A DNA stretch of 8,017 nucleotides. Source: Candidatus Cloacimonadota bacterium (GTDB lineage Bacteria > Cloacimonadota > Cloacimonadia > Cloacimonadales > WRIO01). Under the pieces are notes generated by a model. The model saw only the letters and a program-made list of their open reading frames with translations. It was not told where the DNA came from and did no database searches. A program made the position numbers and the translations under genes. The DNA is taken from positions 1-8,017 of the forward strand of contig JAGOCT010000066.1 in NCBI GenBank assembly GCA_017998585.1, in the 5' to 3' direction. Shown one piece after another: positions 6,888 through 8,017 of the stretch. Each line of letters starts with the position of its first letter. Position 1 is the first letter of the stretch.

Positions 6888-6925
6888 ATTATACAAGCTA
6901 TTATTCCTAATGTCAATAAAAATTT
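6888..6925 (-). promoter_or_regulatory. Perfect consensus promoter of the DUF6588-like gene
   Basis: On the - strand, TTGACA (6916-6911), a 17-nt spacer and TATAAT (6893-6888) match the sigma-70-type consensus at all twelve positions. Transcription would begin near 6881, about 22 nt before ATG 6858. The A/T-rich segment upstream (to 6925) is shared with the HU promoter and overlaps the methyltransferase stop codon. Confidence 0.85.
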
Positions 6926-7706
6926 ATATTTTTTTTGAAATACAGACAATACCATTCCCTTTTTTGTTTTTTAAATTCATATCCAAAAACATAAAAATCA
7001 AGTTAAAAGGAACTACTATTATAAAGTAAAGAGGAAGAATCATAAAAAAAAGTTTAGATAGACTGAGTAATGATAAAGGTATTTTCATACCAATATTCCA
7101 ATAAAGTTTACCCCAGAACCCATAAGAATAGTATATTTCTAATATTTTAAAGCCTGTTTTTTTTAATTTATTTTCTAACTCCAGCATTGAATAACCAGGT
7201 CTGACATGTTCTTCTGTAAATGCGGCAGCTTTATCTAAATTGCTAGGTGTAGAAATGATGAGTTTTCCTTCATGATTCATTGTCTGATATATGTTTTTCA
7301 AAACTGATATATCGTCTTGAATATGCTCCAGAATGTCAATTGCAATTACCAGATCTGTTTTTTGGGGACATATAAAAGATTGTAAATCTCCCTGGTATAT
7401 TTTTATTCTTTTACAATTAGAAGGCAATGAACTTTGATATGAAAGCATATAATCTGTTTTTAAATCCATAGAAACGATATCAGCTTTAGGGAAATGGTTT
7501 AAAATAAAGTCTGTATATTGGCAAAAACCTGCACCTGCATCATAAAAAGTAAATGGTTCAGTTTTTTGATAGTATTTTTTGATAGATTTTTTTACATAAA
7601 GCTGTCTCAGTATCGTAATATCGAGAATCAGGTAAAACACTTTTCTAAAAAGCTTGTTATGATGTATGAGTTTTGCGAAAATATTTTTAACAGGATCGTA
7701 TTTCAT
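6924..7706 (-). CDS. Class I SAM-dependent methyltransferase with C-terminal hydrophobic segment
   Basis: Protein of 260 residues with a Rossmann-type methyltransferase fold. The SAM-binding motif I is YDAGAGF (55-61), the acidic residue closing strand 2 is Asp81 (VSMD), GDLQSF follows at 106-111, then the motif IDILEHI (123-129) and the strand GKLIISTPS (147-155). EEHVRPGYS (165-173) and a helix before GFKI are typical of the Methyltransf_11/23-like group. Residues about 210-243 are strongly hydrophobic, enough for one or two membrane passes, followed by a basic tail, so the enzyme is probably membrane-associated. The substrate is unknown; a lipid or surface glycan is possible but unsupported. 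The start at 7706 has GGAG just upstream. An earlier in-frame ATG at 7751 lies inside the glutamine synthetase terminator hairpin and is rejected. No clear promoter of its own is seen, so transcription may depend on read-through. Confidence 0.85.
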   Translation of the reverse strand: MKYDPVKNIFAKLIHHNKLFRKVFYLILDITILRQLYVKKSIKKYYQKTEPFTFYDAGAGFCQYTDFILNHFPKADIVSMDLKTDYMLSYQSSLPSNCKRIKIYQGDLQSFICPQKTDLVIAIDILEHIQDDISVLKNIYQTMNHEGKLIISTPSNLDKAAAFTEEHVRPGYSMLELENKLKKTGFKILEIYYSYGFWGKLYWNIGMKIPLSLLSLSKLFFMILPLYFIIVVPFNLIFMFLDMNLKNKKGNGIVCISKKI

Positions 7707-7710
7707 ATTT

Positions 7711-7714
7711 CTCC
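7711..7714 (-). promoter_or_regulatory. Ribosome-binding site fixing the methyltransferase start
   Basis: GGAG on the - strand, 4 nt before ATG 7706. The competing ATG at 7751 sits in the loop side of a terminator stem and lacks an SD. Confidence 0.65.
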
Positions 7715-7733
7715 AATAATGTTTGTTATTTTT

Positions 7734-7763
7734 AAAAAAAGAGACGTACATAAGTACGTCTCT
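7734..7763 (-). terminator. Rho-independent terminator of the glutamine synthetase gene
   Basis: On the - strand, AGAGACGTAC, a 4-nt loop and GTACGTCTCT form a perfect 10-bp stem (7763-7754 with 7749-7740), followed directly by a run of T (7740-7734). It lies 15 nt past the glnA stop codon. The stem ends 27 nt before the methyltransferase start, separating the two genes transcriptionally or attenuating read-through. Confidence 0.92.
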
Positions 7764-7778
7764 ATATAAATATCTAGC

Positions 7779-8017
7779 TTATAGATTGTAGTATAAATTC
7801 ATTTCATATGGATGAGGTCTTTGATCAACAGCATTAACTTCTTTCATTTTTATCTCTATCCATGACTCTATCAACTCTTTATTAAACACATCGCCAGCAA
7901 GTAAATACTCATGATCTGATTTCAATGCGAGCAAAGCATCTTCAAGATTAGTTGGGATAGACTTTAGTTCATCTTGCATTTTTTTAGGCCAGTTAAACAC
8001 ATTATCATCATATGGTC
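7779..8017 (-). CDS. glnA: Glutamine synthetase type I, C-terminal fragment
   Basis: The last 79 residues of a glutamine synthetase (ATP-dependent synthesis of glutamine from glutamate and ammonium) are visible; the rest lies beyond the right edge. The tail shows the family's closing elements: LEDALLALKSDHEYLLAG, VFNKELIESWIEIK and the near-terminal RPHPYEMNLYYN. The frame continues to the edge past a GTG at 8000, reading PYDDN before it, so 8000 is not a start. By alignment from memory with the E. coli enzyme, the segment DDNVFNWP corresponds to DKNLYDLP, which would put Phe at the adenylylated Tyr397. If correct, this enzyme is not controlled by adenylylation. It is followed by a strong terminator. 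Confidence 0.93.
   Translation of the reverse strand, partial: PYDDNVFNWPKKMQDELKSIPTNLEDALLALKSDHEYLLAGDVFNKELIESWIEIKMKEVNAVDQRPHPYEMNLYYNL

Noticed and set aside
7707..7751. N-terminal extension of the methyltransferase from ATG 7751
   Set aside because: The start falls within the terminator hairpin loop, has no SD, and the added 15 residues match nothing in the fold.
7518..7769. Open frame of 83 codons on the + strand
   Set aside because: It is antisense to the methyltransferase motif I region and crosses the glnA terminator; no SD or motif.

Overview
The window is AT-rich (about one third G+C by eye) and probably comes from a Gram-negative anaerobe. It has NtrC-type sigma-54 regulation, many [4Fe-4S] ferredoxin motifs, and a signal-peptide-bearing protein ending in Phe like an outer-membrane barrel. 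Shine-Dalgarno (SD) sites are strong, and one promoter matches the TTGACA-N17-TATAAT consensus exactly, which argues against Bacteroidota. The overall style recalls Cloacimonadota-like lineages, but that is an impression, not a demonstrated assignment.

Left half (1-5381, + strand): five genes packed like one operon. Neighbouring genes overlap by 11 bp, are spaced 7 bp, overlap by 4 bp and are spaced 11 bp. In order they are the 3' part of a histidine-kinase-like gene (cut by the window edge), a TPR-histidine kinase, an NtrC-family sigma-54 response regulator, a NapH-type membrane [4Fe-4S] protein, and a membrane-anchored ferredoxin with sixteen cysteines for four clusters. The striking point is that the two kinases are defective in opposite ways. 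The first keeps the phosphoacceptor His but has lost every ATP-binding motif. The second keeps most of the ATP-binding motifs but has Tyr where the His should be. They align almost without gaps across the dimerisation domain. The simplest reading is an obligate heterodimer that phosphorylates in trans and passes phosphate to the adjacent regulator, possibly linked to the redox proteins made from the same transcript.

Right half (5437-8017, - strand): a convergent terminator hairpin at 5393-5421 separates the operon from an HU gene. Next is a DUF6588-like secreted or outer-membrane protein gene interrupted by one in-frame TAA at codon 29. Then come a class I SAM-dependent methyltransferase with a hydrophobic C-terminal segment, and the C-terminus of type I glutamine synthetase, which runs off the right edge. 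A perfect rho-independent terminator lies between the glutamine synthetase and methyltransferase genes. HU and the DUF6588-like gene share a 15-bp promoter block that includes a TTGACA -35.

Several starts are set here from Shine-Dalgarno position and are shorter than the longest open frame: second kinase 829, ferredoxin 4734, HU 5709, methyltransferase 7706. No gene-free stretch exceeds 300 bp. The longest spacer, 5710-5904, holds the HU promoter and ribosome-binding site, and I see nothing convincing in its remaining 130 bp.
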